DNA of 64,000 nt. It comes from Solimicrobium silvestre. Lineage in GTDB: Bacteria > Pseudomonadota > Gammaproteobacteria > Burkholderiales > Burkholderiaceae_D. Under the pieces are notes generated by a model, which searched no databases, was not told where the DNA came from, and saw nothing but the letters and a program-made list of their open reading frames with translations. The DNA lies in assembly GCF_002976435.1 (NCBI RefSeq), contig NZ_PUGF01000012.1, positions 100,572 through 164,571 of the forward strand. Reading direction: 5' to 3'. Positions 48,982 to 58,371 of the stretch are shown here, one piece after another (position 1 is the first letter of the stretch; every line of letters begins with the position of its first letter). The position numbers and the translations under genes were made by a program.

Positions 48982-51488
48982 TATGGCGTTACCTGCAGTA
49001 CAAATGGCGTTGGTATGGCGACAGGAATCGGTGTATTTCCTGCGCCAACGGGCGTTGCACTAAGTACTTGAATAGTGGTGGGGCCCGCTACGGAGAGTGC
49101 GCGAAAGGTCACTGTCGCCAGCACTGCCGTATTTGTTATGCCACTACTATTTGACGTGCTATCTGAAAGAGCGATTTGCCCATTGGGGTTGATGCGACTG
49201 GTGAAATTAGTTGGTGCAGCGCCTTGTTTAAGATAAGTTCCTTCACTGACACCAATAACTTGTAATTTCGTACTATCAAAACCTAGCGTGAGCGGAATGC
49301 TGCTAATGGGTTGACTTGATTGCATCATCAGCGCAACGGCAACAGTTCCACCTGCTGCTACCTGGTTTGGACTTTGCCAGTTGAACTGAACCTGGCTTAC
49401 TCCATTTGCTACACCCCCGGCTGCTGGCGCCCCAGCTCCTGCGGCATTGATGCTTCCAGCACCCGCTGGCGTATCACCACTCCCCATAGGTGTGCCAGCG
49501 CCAAGGTCACTTGAGGCTGACGTAGGCGAGGTTGCTGACTCGGAGTTAGTTAAAGCGTTTAATCCATTCGGTGAATGAGGCGGTGTTGGTCGTTGTGCCA
49601 TAGGTTTTGCAAGCGTGGTTGCCGCTGGTGTTGATATAGGTGTATTTTCACTGTTGTCGCTAGCTATAGCGCGTGTATGCAGGCTACTTTCTGTGCCGGA
49701 AAGGAAATAAGCGTCATTAGCATCAGGTCGTTGAATATTGCGTATCAGATGCGGTGTAATAGAAAGAACGATCTCGGTATTTTGATCATTATTTGTCGTG
49801 GAGCCGAATAATCGACCAAGAATCGGCATGCTGCCAACGCCGGGAATTTTGTTGCCAGATGTGCGTTCTTGGTTATCAATTAAGCCTGCTAACACGTCTG
49901 TCTCACCATTTTTTAAGCGCAATACAGTAGAAGCGGTACGGGTACCGATTTCGTAAGCATTCGTACCAGATTGCGTAGTGATTTGATTGAGAATGCTACT
50001 CACTTCTAATGAGACTTTAATTCCCACGTTATCATCGAGATAGATAGTCGGTTCTACATTTAGAGTAAGGCCAATATCAATATAGTTAATGGATTGGGAG
50101 ACGAATCCCGTTGAGGTCGCTGTTGAAGTTATATTTGGTACGCGTTCACCAATTAAGATTTTTGCTTTTTCATGATTACGTACTCGAATTCGCGGGTTAG
50201 TCAGTAATTTAGCATCAGAATCTTGAAGATTGGCATTAATCGTGGTCGCGCCGATTGATGCGCCCAGTGTGTTTTTACTTTGATGTAGTAAATCATTTAA
50301 AGAAAGTCCGCTAGTACTGGTGGAGCTCGTCGATCCGGTGCTCGATTGAAGAACGCTGAGTGGCTGCGGTGTCAGACCTAACGACGCTGGCCATTGGATA
50401 CCTAAGTTTTGTAAAAATGTCCGTTGCACTTCTAGCACTTCCACTTCTAACATAACTTCCGGTTCTGCAACGTCTTGCAGGGCGACGAGTTTTTCCGCCA
50501 ATTTAATTGCATCAGGACTGTCGCGCACAATAATCATATTTAATTTATCGTCCACGACAATGTCATGGGATTTAATGATTGTTTTTAAGGTATTGGCGAC
50601 GTTCTTTGCCTCTGCATTTGTTAGGAAGAAGGTACGCACGACCAGCTCTTGATATTCTTTTTGTTTAGCGGGCGTATTAGGATAAATTAAAATCGTATTG
50701 CTATCTAAAACTTGTTTGTCGAGCTGATTTGTCATTAAGGTGAAATGAATAGCCGATTCAATGCTGCTATTTTTTAAAAAAATCGAGGTTCTTTGATCGG
50801 TTTTTACTTCTTTGTCAAATAAGAAATTTAGCCCCGATGTGCGTGAAATCACTTCAAACACTTGTTTTAAGGCGACATCTTTGAATTCGATGGTTATTTT
50901 CTTTTGAAACGTTTTAGCTAATTGGGTATCCGCAGAGAATAGCGCTACTTTTTCATCAATCGCCTTTTTTAAAGCAATTGCTCGAGTATTTTTTGCGTTA
51001 TCAATCAAGACTTCAGCAACTTTTTTTCGAGCACTCTCCAAGTCTTTTTTAGCGAAATCGGCATCCGCTGCATTGAGTAATTGAGTCTGACGTTGTGCGC
51101 TGTCAATCGCCATTAACCCAGCTAAGGCTTTTTCGTTACCAGGTACGATGATCAGTGCATGTTGGTATACGTTTTTAGCTTCATCCAGCGAACCATTGTT
51201 AACTAACAGATCGGCTTGTTCCAAATAACGATATAAAGAGCGCTCACGAGTTTGCAAATATGCTTCGCGATATTTGGCATCATGTGGATCGTTGGCAAGT
51301 GCTTCTTTAAATTTGGATAAACCTTCGTCCATTTTTCCTTCTTCAACTAGGTTTTTGCCATCACGATAAGCGAGCTGGCCAGCACAGCCTGCCAGCAAAA
51401 TACTGACGATAATTCCGCTGCACAAGATGAATCGTTTTTGCATAGATGTTCTAGGTAAAGATAAAGGCAGATCGGGTCGCTTCAACAT
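48981..51488 (-). CDS. gspD: secretin (GspD-like lipoprotein) with TPR and C-terminal cohesin domain
   Basis: The start at codon 16 (51443) gives a lipoprotein signal with LLAGC. Then come TPR-like repeats (~30-175), an N0-type domain ([20 protein letters not shown]), an N1-type domain, and the secretin pore core ([45 protein letters not shown] and [13 protein letters not shown]). A Pro/Ser/Ala-rich linker (~620-690) precedes a cohesin-like domain ([20 protein letters not shown] ... FRALSV). It forms the outer-membrane channel of the system. Confidence 0.9.
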   Translation of the reverse strand: MLKRPDLPLSLPRTSMQKRFILCSGIIVSILLAGCAGQLAYRDGKNLVEEGKMDEGLSKFKEALANDPHDAKYREAYLQTRERSLYRYLEQADLLVNNGSLDEAKNVYQHALIIVPGNEKALAGLMAIDSAQRQTQLLNAADADFAKKDLESARKKVAEVLIDNAKNTRAIALKKAIDEKVALFSADTQLAKTFQKKITIEFKDVALKQVFEVISRTSGLNFLFDKEVKTDQRTSIFLKNSSIESAIHFTLMTNQLDKQVLDSNTILIYPNTPAKQKEYQELVVRTFFLTNAEAKNVANTLKTIIKSHDIVVDDKLNMIIVRDSPDAIKLAEKLVALQDVAEPEVMLEVEVLEVQRTFLQNLGIQWPASLGLTPQPLSVLQSSTGSTSSTSTSGLSLNDLLHQSKNTLGASIGATTINANLQDSDAKLLTNPRIRVRNHEKAKILIGERVPNITSTATSTGFVSQSINYIDIGLTLNVEPTIYLDDNVGIKVSLEVSSILNQITTQSGTNAYEIGTRTASTVLRLKNGETDVLAGLIDNQERTSGNKIPGVGSMPILGRLFGSTTNNDQNTEIVLSITPHLIRNIQRPDANDAYFLSGTESSLHTRAIASDNSENTPISTPAATTLAKPMAQRPTPPHSPNGLNALTNSESATSPTSASSDLGAGTPMGSGDTPAGAGSINAAGAGAPAAGGVANGVSQVQFNWQSPNQVAAGGTVAVALMMQSSQPISSIPLTLGFDSTKLQVIGVSEGTYLKQGAAPTNFTSRINPNGQIALSDSTSNSSGITNTAVLATVTFRALSVAGPTTIQVLSATPVGAGNTPIPVAIPTPFVLQVTP

Positions 51489-52057
51489 TATTCTGCGTCT
51501 CCGACGGTGATTGTTTGTGTTTGCTTAAGCGGTAAATAAGTCATAGTCAAGGTCGGTGGTGTGATGGAGTCAACCCGATAGGTCGCTTCGATAAGGCTAT
51601 TGGTATGCACGATAGCGATCGTGTCACCGCGCGCAAGGTACACCTCCCAAACGCCATCTTCCATTTTTTTTCCTAAATAGGTAAATGGCATGCTAGGGGC
51701 GGTTGGCGGTGGCGGTGGGACCGGCTTCGGTGGCGGCGGTGCTGGAGGTAACCAATTTTGGTTGCCAAACAAGGTGCTGTTATTTGTTGATACGATTTTA
51801 TGCATCGCCTCTTCACGAGTGAGTAAAACTAATATTACTGGTTCCGGTTTCGCACCATCACTTGATGGCGTATTTTTCGACGCCCGCGTATCACTATTAA
51901 TTGCGGCTAATAATGTTTGATCATGGCTTGGTGTCATCGTTGTCGCAGCACGCGCAACAGGCTCAACAACGTGATCAGCAGGGCTTTTATCACCGAAAAT
52001 AGCCAAACCAGCAGCCGCTACAAATCCAACTGCCATGACGATATGACGTAATTTCAT
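51488..52057 (-). CDS. PilP/GspC-like periplasmic protein
   Basis: The 189-aa protein has an N-terminal helix (HIVMAVGFVAAAGLAIFG) and a proline-rich linker (PPAPPPPKPVPPPPPTAP). The C-terminal domain (FTYLGKKMEDGVWEVYLARG, YRVDSITPPTLTMTYLPL) is the HR-type domain that binds the secretin. Its ends overlap both neighbours. Confidence 0.75.
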   Translation of the reverse strand: MKLRHIVMAVGFVAAAGLAIFGDKSPADHVVEPVARAATTMTPSHDQTLLAAINSDTRASKNTPSSDGAKPEPVILVLLTREEAMHKIVSTNNSTLFGNQNWLPPAPPPPKPVPPPPPTAPSMPFTYLGKKMEDGVWEVYLARGDTIAIVHTNSLIEATYRVDSITPPTLTMTYLPLKQTQTITVGDAE

Positions 52058-52674
52058 TGTAACTCCCCCTGTTTCACTGATGAAGCTAAGGAGTTATTTT
52101 CAGGTTCCGACACATCGTCCAAATACAGCGTAAAACGTATGCGTGTTTCGATGATTTGATTAGAAATCGAGGCGCGCTTGAAATTGAGTTCATCCAATGC
52201 CGCAAAGGGGATGGATAGTAGCACTTGATCACAGAAGCCCCGGATCATGCTGTATTGCCCCTTTACCGGCATCGTGACGGTGTAGGTGTGAAAGTGGCCG
52301 TTTTTATTCTGCGCTAATTTGTACTCTGCCTGATTTAGTATCAAGCCATTTTTTGTGGCTAAGCCGATTAAAGAAGCTACTTGCTGCTCAACATAATGCG
52401 TTTCTCCCAATGCCGAATAGAAAGCACGTAACCGTTGTTCGGACTGCGTTAATTCGACCGCCGAGGTTGCTTTAGGAAGTTGATTTACTGTGACTTGCGT
52501 TTGCTGCAATTTAGTTTGGCTGATCATCCGTTGTTGTTTTAAGTAAGGAACAGCCCATAGCCACGCAATTGATCCGCTAAGACACAAGAGAATGGCTAGT
52601 GCATTACTCCAACCGAGTTGGCGACACCCTAAACGTAGTTTAAGAGCGAATTGTGAAATGGACGTCAGTTTCAT
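52054..52674 (-). CDS. PilO/GspM-like inner-membrane protein
   Basis: From ATG 52674 the product has 206 residues: one membrane helix (ALAILLCLSGSIAWLWAV) followed by coiled coil and a ferredoxin-like PilO domain (YTVTMPVKGQYSMIRGFCDQ). It is coupled to the genes on either side. Confidence 0.75.
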   Translation of the reverse strand: MKLTSISQFALKLRLGCRQLGWSNALAILLCLSGSIAWLWAVPYLKQQRMISQTKLQQTQVTVNQLPKATSAVELTQSEQRLRAFYSALGETHYVEQQVASLIGLATKNGLILNQAEYKLAQNKNGHFHTYTVTMPVKGQYSMIRGFCDQVLLSIPFAALDELNFKRASISNQIIETRIRFTLYLDDVSEPENNSLASSVKQGELQ

Positions 52675-53222
52675 GATGCCGCATTCTGCCAATGAGCTTC
52701 AAATTGAAAACGTACCGGTTTATTCGGATCCAGCTGATTAATTTCGTGCATGGTGATAAATATGTCGCTAAAAAAATCTTCTTTTTTGAGTAATTCAATA
52801 TAACGCACCATGTCATCGCTATCTTTTGCTTCGGCGATTCCCTTGACGGCATTACGCCTTGCATCCGGTTCCAGCGATAGTAGGGCAATCGTTGTTGGTG
52901 TAGCCGATTCCATGGCATCCAAGACATCACGCCAAGGTAAATTCAATTGAGCAATAGCTGTATTCACCGCGTTGGCTTGTGTTTCGGTAATGGTCGATTT
53001 TTTGCGAACAGTTTTTGGGTTGTTACGCGCATTGAGCTGCGGTGTTAATAATTGCAATGTTTTTTTATTCGCATCAATGTTGTGCTGCTGTTGCAGACCA
53101 ATGACGATAGCACTGGCACAAAGGGCCAGGCCGATACAAATAAAAAACCATGTCCTGATTTGGGTGCGATACAACGTTCTTGCGAATGTTGGTGGTGCAA
53201 AATCGATACGATTAATTGTCAT
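52671..53222 (-). CDS. PilN-like inner-membrane protein
   Basis: From ATG 53222 (183 residues): MTINRIDFAPPTFARTLYRT, one membrane helix (WFFICIGLALCASAIVIGLQ), then a PilN-type ferredoxin domain (WRDVLDAMESATPTTIALLS). The longer frame upstream overlaps the preceding gene and is rejected. Confidence 0.75.
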   Translation of the reverse strand: MTINRIDFAPPTFARTLYRTQIRTWFFICIGLALCASAIVIGLQQQHNIDANKKTLQLLTPQLNARNNPKTVRKKSTITETQANAVNTAIAQLNLPWRDVLDAMESATPTTIALLSLEPDARRNAVKGIAEAKDSDDMVRYIELLKKEDFFSDIFITMHEINQLDPNKPVRFQFEAHWQNAAS

Positions 53223-54088
53223 GCTCCTACTCCGCAGTAAATTAATTGCCGCGCCGGAGATAGGATTTGCGGTAATGAGGCTACTGTTGAGGATTGATTT
53301 TGCTGCTCGACTAAGTTGAGAACAAGCTGATCCACAACAGGGGTAGCTGCTTTGTCGCCCCAATAGTGATGTTGATTACCGACGACTTGGATTTGCTTAG
53401 GTGCGGTCACATTGTGCTGCAATGCAGTTCGCGTTAGTTGTTCTGCGATCCAATCTCGATTCTGCCCGTGGGTCGGAATCGCTATTGTCCGAATTCCAAT
53501 TAAGTGTTGGGGGTGTAATTCAGAAGTAATACCCAGCGTCAAGGTCGCGTCTTGAACTACACCGAACCAATTGTTTGGTTTTAATTTGGAACTCCATTGA
53601 TTCCACACGGTGACAAAGTAAGGTCGGACTGAAAGCAGAGGCATACGGCGTTCTTGGGCAATCTGTTGCAGCGTATTGAGTAATGAGCGTGGGTAAGCGC
53701 AAGCTAAAAAAGGGCGATCCACTTGCCAATCGGCGTTTATTTGCCAATCAGCGCTGACCTTTCCATACAGTGCTTGAAATCGCATAGTTGCCGCAGCCAC
53801 CAGATCTGAATAGTGTTCTGCATTGTGCGGTGGAGTCACCATAAAAAGGTGCCCCCATTCATCGCTCAGCGTGACTAGTAATGGCAGAGTGGTGCAGGAA
53901 GGCAGCGTTAGTAGTGCATCACATTGGTTTTTTAACTGATCTGAACTTAATGCTTGATCTGCTAATAGTGATATTTTCTTGTTCCAGCCACCACTGGTGC
54001 GTGCTAAGGCAATTCCCTTGGTGGTAATGCCCAAATGAAGCCGAGCACCACAAAGGCGGCTGACGACATTACGTAACGGATTAAGCAT
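53219..54088 (-). CDS. PilM/GspL-like actin-fold cytoplasmic protein
   Basis: 289 residues with LHLGITTKGIALARTSG and a divergent actin-like pattern (WFGVVQDATLTLGI). Position between the ATPase and PilN-like genes supports the assembly-platform role. Sequence identity signs are weak. Confidence 0.65.
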   Translation of the reverse strand: MLNPLRNVVSRLCGARLHLGITTKGIALARTSGGWNKKISLLADQALSSDQLKNQCDALLTLPSCTTLPLLVTLSDEWGHLFMVTPPHNAEHYSDLVAAATMRFQALYGKVSADWQINADWQVDRPFLACAYPRSLLNTLQQIAQERRMPLLSVRPYFVTVWNQWSSKLKPNNWFGVVQDATLTLGITSELHPQHLIGIRTIAIPTHGQNRDWIAEQLTRTALQHNVTAPKQIQVVGNQHHYWGDKAATPVVDQLVLNLVEQQNQSSTVASLPQILSPARQLIYCGVGA

Positions 54089-55766
54089 GTAAAGTCACCC
54101 GTTTAATTTCAGATAAGGTTGTTTCACTACGCTTAACTAACTCCAGCGCAGCTTCACGTAAACTGCGTGTCCCATTCTTACGGGCGGCCTCTTTAATTTG
54201 GCGAATCGGACGTTTTTCGATCACCATCTCGCGGATTTCGTCCGTTAAAGTCAAAATTTCGGCAATGGCACGACGCCCCTTGTAACCGGTACCTCGGCAA
54301 TCGCCGCAGCCTTTGCCTTGTTTGAATACATAGTCATGGCACTCGTCACGTTGTAAATGCACCCGTTCCAATTCCAGTTCAGTCGGTATATAAGAGGTGG
54401 CGCAATGCGGGCAATTTAAACGAATTAAGCGCTGCGCCCAGATACCATTTAATGCAGAAACAAACGCATAAGGATCGATACCCATATGGGTGAAGCGACC
54501 AAAGACATCAAATACATTGTTGGCATGCACTGTAGTAAGAACTAAATGGCCCGTCAGTGCCGACTGCACGGCAATTTCTGCCGTTTCTTTATCACGGATT
54601 TCACCCACCATTATTTTGTCTGGATCATGCCGGAGAATCGAACGCAGCCCTTTTGCAAAGGTCAGCCCTTTTTTTTCATTCACGGGAATTTGCAGAATGC
54701 CAGGCAGTTGGTATTCCACCGGATCTTCAATCGTGATGATTTTGTCGCGCCCATTATGAATTTCAGTCAATGCTGCATACAGCGTGGTGGTTTTGCCGGA
54801 ACCTGTCGGACCCGTCACCAATAGCATGCCATATGCCTCTTCAGCCAAGCCGCGCAGAGTAATGAGCGACGGGGCATCAAAGCCAAGTGCTTCTAGGGTC
54901 AACGCGCCATAGGCTTCAATCATGGCGCGTTTATCGAGAATACGGATCACCGCATCTTCGCCATGAATACTCGGCATGATCGACACGCGCAAATCAATTT
55001 CTCGTCCGCCTGACTCCACCCTAAAACTGCCGTCCTGCGGAATTCGACGCTCCGCAATATCTAATTCAGCCAAGACTTTTAAGCGCGAAATCACATGCTC
55101 TGCTGTTTCAGTACCATTGGCAGAGGCCGCATGATCAAGCACCCCATCCACTCGATATTTAACGGCTAATCCGCTTGCCGTGCTTTCTAAGTGGATATCC
55201 GATGCGCCGGCTTTTAATGCATCGTACAAGGTCGAATTGATGAGTTTAACGGCCGGGCTTGCTGCTTCACTGACTGAGGCGAAAGATAATACCGTCGCCG
55301 TTTTAGAGTCACGCCGTGTCGCATCAGTGGTCGGCCCAAGGTTATCTACTGCACGTGCCGATTCTTCTAATTTAGACAAATAAGCTTGAATATCGGCTTG
55401 CAAAGCAAAGCAAATTTCCAATGCGCCGCCAGCTTGCGCTTCTAACCAAATCGGTAAATCGGCATCAAATGGATCTGCAATAACGCCAATAATACGTTCA
55501 TCGGCTGATCGTAATAAAACACAATAGCGCTGCATGGCACGCGACAGCGGTAATAAATCAAACGCGGGTGCCAATGCCAGCATTTCAGCTGTTTCGATGA
55601 CGGTTAGTCCAAACGGTTTGGCCACAGCTTGCACTAAACTACGTGGGTCACTTTGGGTCATCGCTTCTAATTCAATCATGATGGAGCGATGCGATTTGGC
55701 AGCTTGCAGGCGTGCTTGCTGTATTAGCGCAGTATCAATCGTCGGTGGCGCGATAATGTCGTTCAA
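54081..55766 (-). CDS. gspE: GspE/PilB secretion ATPase
   Basis: The 561-aa protein has an N-terminal GspE domain, Walker A GPTGSGKTTTLYAAL (~323-337), Asp box, Walker B IMVGEIRDKETAEIA, His box TTVHANN, and two CxxC pairs (CPHC and CGDC). It drives pseudopilus assembly from the cytoplasm. Confidence 0.95.
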   Translation of the reverse strand: MNDIIAPPTIDTALIQQARLQAAKSHRSIMIELEAMTQSDPRSLVQAVAKPFGLTVIETAEMLALAPAFDLLPLSRAMQRYCVLLRSADERIIGVIADPFDADLPIWLEAQAGGALEICFALQADIQAYLSKLEESARAVDNLGPTTDATRRDSKTATVLSFASVSEAASPAVKLINSTLYDALKAGASDIHLESTASGLAVKYRVDGVLDHAASANGTETAEHVISRLKVLAELDIAERRIPQDGSFRVESGGREIDLRVSIMPSIHGEDAVIRILDKRAMIEAYGALTLEALGFDAPSLITLRGLAEEAYGMLLVTGPTGSGKTTTLYAALTEIHNGRDKIITIEDPVEYQLPGILQIPVNEKKGLTFAKGLRSILRHDPDKIMVGEIRDKETAEIAVQSALTGHLVLTTVHANNVFDVFGRFTHMGIDPYAFVSALNGIWAQRLIRLNCPHCATSYIPTELELERVHLQRDECHDYVFKQGKGCGDCRGTGYKGRRAIAEILTLTDEIREMVIEKRPIRQIKEAARKNGTRSLREAALELVKRSETTLSEIKRVTLHA

Positions 55767-56950
55767 GATAAGCTTCCTGCCAAGTCAAAGATCGGCATAT
55801 ACAACAGCACCACGATGCCTCCGACAACAATGCCGATGATCGCCATGAGTATCGGTTCAAACATGCGTGCAAAACGATCTATCCAACGACTGATTTCACC
55901 GTCATAAAATGCAGCAGATTGTGTGAGCATCGAACCGAGTTCTCCAGAGCGTTCACCCACGCGCAGCATACGCAATGAGATGGATGTAGTTAATTGATTG
56001 GCCTCAAAGGCATTTGATAAAGGAATGCCGGATTGTATTGAATGCGTTGCCTGTTGCAAGTGACGCTGCATTTCCGACGACACAATGCCTTGCACCGTGC
56101 CCATTGCCGTCACAATCGGGATGCCTCCTTCAAGTAACATCCCTAGGGTTAAATAGAGGCGTGCTAATTCATAAATGCGTATCCGCTCACCTAGGCCAGG
56201 AATGCGGTATGCCAGACGTGCAACACCACCTGTTTTTAGAAAATAGCGCACTAAAAAAACCAGAGCCGTCAGAATAAGCGCGGTGCTGATGAGTAATGTC
56301 GTCGTACGTGTAGCCGCAAACTGCCCCCAATCTAATAGCAGTTGTGACATCCATGGCAAATTACGACCGGCACCGCGATACACTTCAGCAAAGCGCGGGA
56401 CTACATAACCGATTAAAAAGAATGCGACGCCGCCGCCGACGAATAATAAAATTAACGGATAAATTGCTGCACTGACGACCTTGCTGCGCACTGTATTAAT
56501 GCGTTGTTGGTAGTCGATAAAGCGCGTAAGGGATCGGGGTAAATCACTAGTACCTTCCGCTGCTTTAATAATGCCGATATAGAGTGGGGTGAATAAGTTA
56601 GGTTGTTCTGCCAATACTCCGGAAAAGCGTTTTCCTTCGCGTAATCCGGTGAGTAATCGCGTCAAAATATGCCGAGTGCCAAGGTTGGCTTCTTTCTCCA
56701 GTAATGCCTCCAGACTTTCCACAATAGAAAGCCCTGCGTTGAGTAGCGCGAGTAGTTCTTGGCTGAATAAAACGAGCGACAACTGTCCCTTGGTCGATTT
56801 ACCTTGTCTCAAGCCGCGGGCCGGCGAAATGTCTGACGCATAGAGTCCGCGAGCTTCAATTTGGCGACGGGCATCTACTTCGTCGATAGCATCAATGGTC
56901 ACTAAGGTTAGAACATGGTCAGAGGAAAGTGCGCGAACGTCAAACTGCAT
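55763..56950 (-). CDS. gspF: GspF/PilC inner-membrane platform protein
   Basis: From ATG 56950 (395 residues): two repeats of the T2SSF domain with LFSQELLALLNAGLSIVESL and LYLTLGMLLEGGIPIVTAMG, and three membrane helices (IYPLILLFVGGGVAFFLIGY, LLISTALILTALVFLVRYF, MAIIGIVVGGIVVLLYMPIF). It binds the ATPase encoded just downstream. Confidence 0.93.
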   Translation of the reverse strand: MQFDVRALSSDHVLTLVTIDAIDEVDARRQIEARGLYASDISPARGLRQGKSTKGQLSLVLFSQELLALLNAGLSIVESLEALLEKEANLGTRHILTRLLTGLREGKRFSGVLAEQPNLFTPLYIGIIKAAEGTSDLPRSLTRFIDYQQRINTVRSKVVSAAIYPLILLFVGGGVAFFLIGYVVPRFAEVYRGAGRNLPWMSQLLLDWGQFAATRTTTLLISTALILTALVFLVRYFLKTGGVARLAYRIPGLGERIRIYELARLYLTLGMLLEGGIPIVTAMGTVQGIVSSEMQRHLQQATHSIQSGIPLSNAFEANQLTTSISLRMLRVGERSGELGSMLTQSAAFYDGEISRWIDRFARMFEPILMAIIGIVVGGIVVLLYMPIFDLAGSLS

Positions 56951-57113
56951 ACACACCCTCAAGGCGAATTTCGCGATCGGATAACAAATTGGAATTGGGG
57001 GAAACGGATAGAAAGACAAATTTCATACGCGGCATATGCAAAATCCAAGCCGCAGAATTTATCATCCTATGTCGCTGAATAAGTAATTGCTGCATCAATA
57101 ACGACGTCATGGG

Positions 57114-57548
57114 TTATTGATTGCTGATGTCGGCATCGTCACCAACCCCGCCGGGTTGGCCGTCTTTGCCATAAGAAATAATCTCAAAATCGCCCTTAGT
57201 GCCTGGTACTTTGTAGATGTAGGGATGACCCCAAGGGTCCAGTGGGATATCTTTTTTTAAATATGGGCCGTTCCACTTTTCGGCATCAGCAGGTTTGATG
57301 TTTAACGCGGATAAGCCTTCTTCGGCGGTCGGGAAACGCCCCACATCCAGGCGGAACGTGTCGACCGCTTTATCAAATGCTTCAATTTGAGATTTAGCAA
57401 TAGTGACTTCGGATTTACCGAGTTGCGCAAAGTACTTTGGCCCCACATAGGCTGCAAGCAAACCGATGATGACAATGACGACCAACAATTCCAGAAGAGT
57501 GAAGCCAGTATTTTTTGGGGGGGTAGTTGGAATTTTATACTTATACAT
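57114..57548 (-). CDS. gspG: major pseudopilin GspG
   Basis: 144 residues. NTGFTLLELLVVIVIIGLLA is the prepilin signal; DTFRLDVGRFPTAEEGLSAL, WNGPYLKKDIPLDPWGHPY and ISYGKDGQPGG with VGDDADI are the calcium-binding GspG core. It is the first gene of the operon. A run of seven C in the sense strand (57527-57533) lies just after the start. Confidence 0.95.
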   Translation of the reverse strand: MYKYKIPTTPPKNTGFTLLELLVVIVIIGLLAAYVGPKYFAQLGKSEVTIAKSQIEAFDKAVDTFRLDVGRFPTAEEGLSALNIKPADAEKWNGPYLKKDIPLDPWGHPYIYKVPGTKGDFEIISYGKDGQPGGVGDDADISNQ

Positions 57549-58371
57549 CGAAAAAAAGAGGATTGGTTTTTTGGGGTTCCACTAGAAGTACTTCACAAAA
57601 ATAGCTTTGAAGTCACTATGGAAATTCAACAAAAATAGCCAAAAAATAATAAGGTCGAGCATTGACGTCGGCATCTCTGCGACACTGCTATCTTGAATAA
57701 GTGTGAGTATTTATGTGTTGCTCAAAGGAACTCTGGGAATGTACAGCATTTTTCGGATAAAGGCTATGTCATTTATTGCGCATTTTCATTATTTAGCGTT
57801 ATGAGAAAGATGGAATTGCTAAAAAATATTGGTGTTTTTGAAGTGGGTGATAAGGAATGTCTGATAAGGGTATATACAAAAATTCGCTTACATAGTATCT
57901 TGCCGAATCTTTTTACTTGGCAATAATTTAGGTTGATATTTACATACTTATTAAAATAAATTGCTGTTGTTCTAATATGGTAAAAATTAAACAAATATTG
58001 TTGCTGATTGGTTTTGTATTTGAATGGCAATCTAAATTTACAACACTCTAATAAAGCACCTCGTGCTGGCGAATGATCGATAAATGTTTAAAAAATAATT
58101 CCTTGTCAAGCTGTACCTTCAAATTTATTTCTGTCCCCCTAAGAAGTTTAAATTAAACCGACACATTGCTGAAAGTCTGCGCTGCTCTGCCAACTGAAAT
58201 CTAGAACAAACCAACACAGCCTGTGGTATGGATTGTCGGATTAATTGTGTAATCGTTGCGTTAAATTGTCTCCAGCATATGGCTAGATTTCAATGGTGAA
58301 AGCATTTTCTTATCGGTTTAAATTGGAGTGCCGCTTTCTGTTGATTACCTTTGTTAATAAGTGTGTAAAAA
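57549..58371. other. 820-bp AT-rich intergenic region between divergent operons
   Basis: It separates the leftward gspG operon from the rightward YD-repeat genes. An ORF at 57693-57926 (77 codons, TTG start) has no family features and is not called. Promoters for both operons must lie here, but no strong box pair stands out. AT content is clearly higher than in the flanks, which fits an acquired segment. Confidence 0.5.

Noticed and set aside
53223..53363. Longer N-terminus for the PilN-like gene
   Set aside because: The extra 47 residues are Ser/Cys-rich, overlap the upstream gene and would precede a normal PilN start at 53222.
57527..57533. Seven-base G/C tract at the gspG start as a phase-variation site
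   Set aside because: It is shorter than the prophage tracts and lies in a conserved housekeeping-type operon; chance is adequate.
57693..57926. 77-codon frame in the gap before the YD-repeat genes
   Set aside because: TTG start, AT-rich chance-like composition and no neighbours in an operon.
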